From Salinibacterium xinjiangense (GTDB taxonomy: Bacteria > Actinomycetota > Actinomycetes > Actinomycetales > Microbacteriaceae): 64,000 bases of DNA. Shown piece by piece: positions 63,615 through 64,000 of this stretch. Position 1 is the stretch's first letter. Each line of letters opens with the position of its first letter. The position numbers and the translations under genes are program-made. The DNA lies in assembly GCF_014645015.1 (NCBI RefSeq), contig NZ_BMLC01000004.1:62001-126000 (forward strand), read 5' to 3'. Under the pieces are notes generated by a model. It worked only from the letters and a program-made list of their open reading frames with translations, had not been told where the DNA came from and did not search any database.

Positions 63615-64000
63615 CGTCACGGTCGTCGGCGGAGGCGTCGCCGGCATGGTGGTGGCGCGACGCCTGGCGATGGCCGGCCGATCGGTGACCCTGATTGAGG
63701 CTTCGGACCACCTCGGTGGCACTGTGAGCAGGCACACCGTCGGAGATATCGACCTCGACGCCGGTGCCGAGAGTTTCGCGAACCGCGGTGGGACAGTCGC
63801 GGCGCTCGCAGCAGAGATCGGGCTCGGGGATGAGGTGGTGAGCCCCTCGGCCGCTGGCGCCTGGCTCCAGCCGGTCTCCGGACCGGCCGTGCCCATGCCG
63901 GCCACCAACCTGCTCGGAATTCCCGGCACACCCCTCGCCGCCGATGTGATCGCCGTGATCGGCCAGCGAGCCGCCATCCGCGCGGAGCTCGACGCGATCA
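63607..64000 (+). CDS. hemY: Protoporphyrinogen/coproporphyrinogen oxidase (N-terminal part, cut by window edge)
   Basis: The first 131 residues of an FAD-dependent porphyrinogen oxidase. It starts with GTG 63607 (8 bp inside hemE) and the FAD motif VVGGGVAGMVVARRLAMAG, followed by GGTVSRHTVGDIDLDAGAESF (given in part: VSRHTVG, DLDAGAESF), the hallmark of the family. In actinobacteria this enzyme oxidises coproporphyrinogen III in the coproporphyrin-dependent pathway. The rest of the gene lies outside the window. Confidence 0.9.
   Translation, partial: MTDVTVVGGGVAGMVVARRLAMAGRSVTLIEASDHLGGTVSRHTVGDIDLDAGAESFANRGGTVAALAAEIGLGDEVVSPSAAGAWLQPVSGPAVPMPATNLLGIPGTPLAADVIAVIGQRAAIRAELDAI

Overview
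The window looks like a chromosomal segment around the replication origin of a high-GC actinobacterium, most probably a member of the Microbacteriaceae. Three things support this. The first is the core gene order trxB-trxA ... parB-parA-rsmG-jag-yidC-yidD-rnpA-rpmH-dnaA-dnaN-gnd-recF-DUF721-gyrB-gyrA-DUF3566-tRNA-Ile-tRNA-Ala. The second is the actinobacterial signalling and cell-wall block crgA, srtE, pabA/trpG-like gene, pknB, pknA, pbpA, rodA, pstP, fhaB, fhaA. The third is a set of actinobacterial proteins: NucS, a DUF6049-type protein, CrgA, a class E sortase and a short-form inositol-1-phosphate synthase. The genus cannot be fixed from the sequence alone.

Layout. Positions 1-2360 hold a left-pointing accessory cluster: the start of dihydroxyacetone kinase DhaK (cut by the window edge), a 93-residue membrane-like protein and a zinc alcohol/polyol dehydrogenase. 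It is followed by about 650 bp without a convincing gene. Positions 3014-6763 carry dnaB and the rpsF-ssb-rpsR-rplI operon, with a cluster of DnaA-box-like nonamers upstream of dnaB and a candidate S6:S18 autoregulatory leader upstream of rpsF. Positions 6841-21742 carry ino1, the CCA-adding enzyme, a DUF6049-type protein with MurJ, the thioredoxin pair, an aminotransferase with a D-Ala-D-Ala ligase homologue, the ParAB partition system with two parS sites, and the membrane-insertion and RNase P genes. The origin lies around dnaA, in the dnaA-rpmH and dnaA-dnaN gaps (21743-23799). Replication genes, gyrase and two tRNAs follow to 33094.

Positions 33169-46992 hold a NUDIX hydrolase, a cyclophilin, a rhomboid protease with a zinc-binding N-terminus, CrgA, sortase E with a tiny membrane protein and a glutamine amidotransferase. 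Next comes the left-pointing Ser/Thr kinase, phosphatase, FHA and peptidoglycan-synthesis operon, ending at a tRNA-Leu. These genes plausibly couple phosphorylation (PknA, PknB, PstP) to elongation and division (PbpA, RodA, CrgA).

From 47088 the content is more accessory: a DRGH nuclease; a three-gene type III polyketide synthase, methyltransferase and flavoprotein operon resembling Srs-type phenolic-lipid loci; an OhrR-like MarR regulator sharing a palindromic promoter/operator with a divergent leaderless small gene; a HAD phosphatase; NucS; an SseB-like protein; an MFS transporter divergent from its LacI-type regulator; an M13 peptidase; a class-A-beta-lactamase-like serine hydrolase; and a secreted protein with an LAFTG sorting signal and a large internal duplication. 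The window ends with the haem genes hemA (left) and hemE-hemY (right, truncated). I saw no rRNA, CRISPR array, insertion sequence or prophage. The most interesting items are the phenolic-lipid-type operon, the LAFTG protein with its unlinked sortase E, the oriented DnaA-box cluster before dnaB, and several unexplained inverted repeats.
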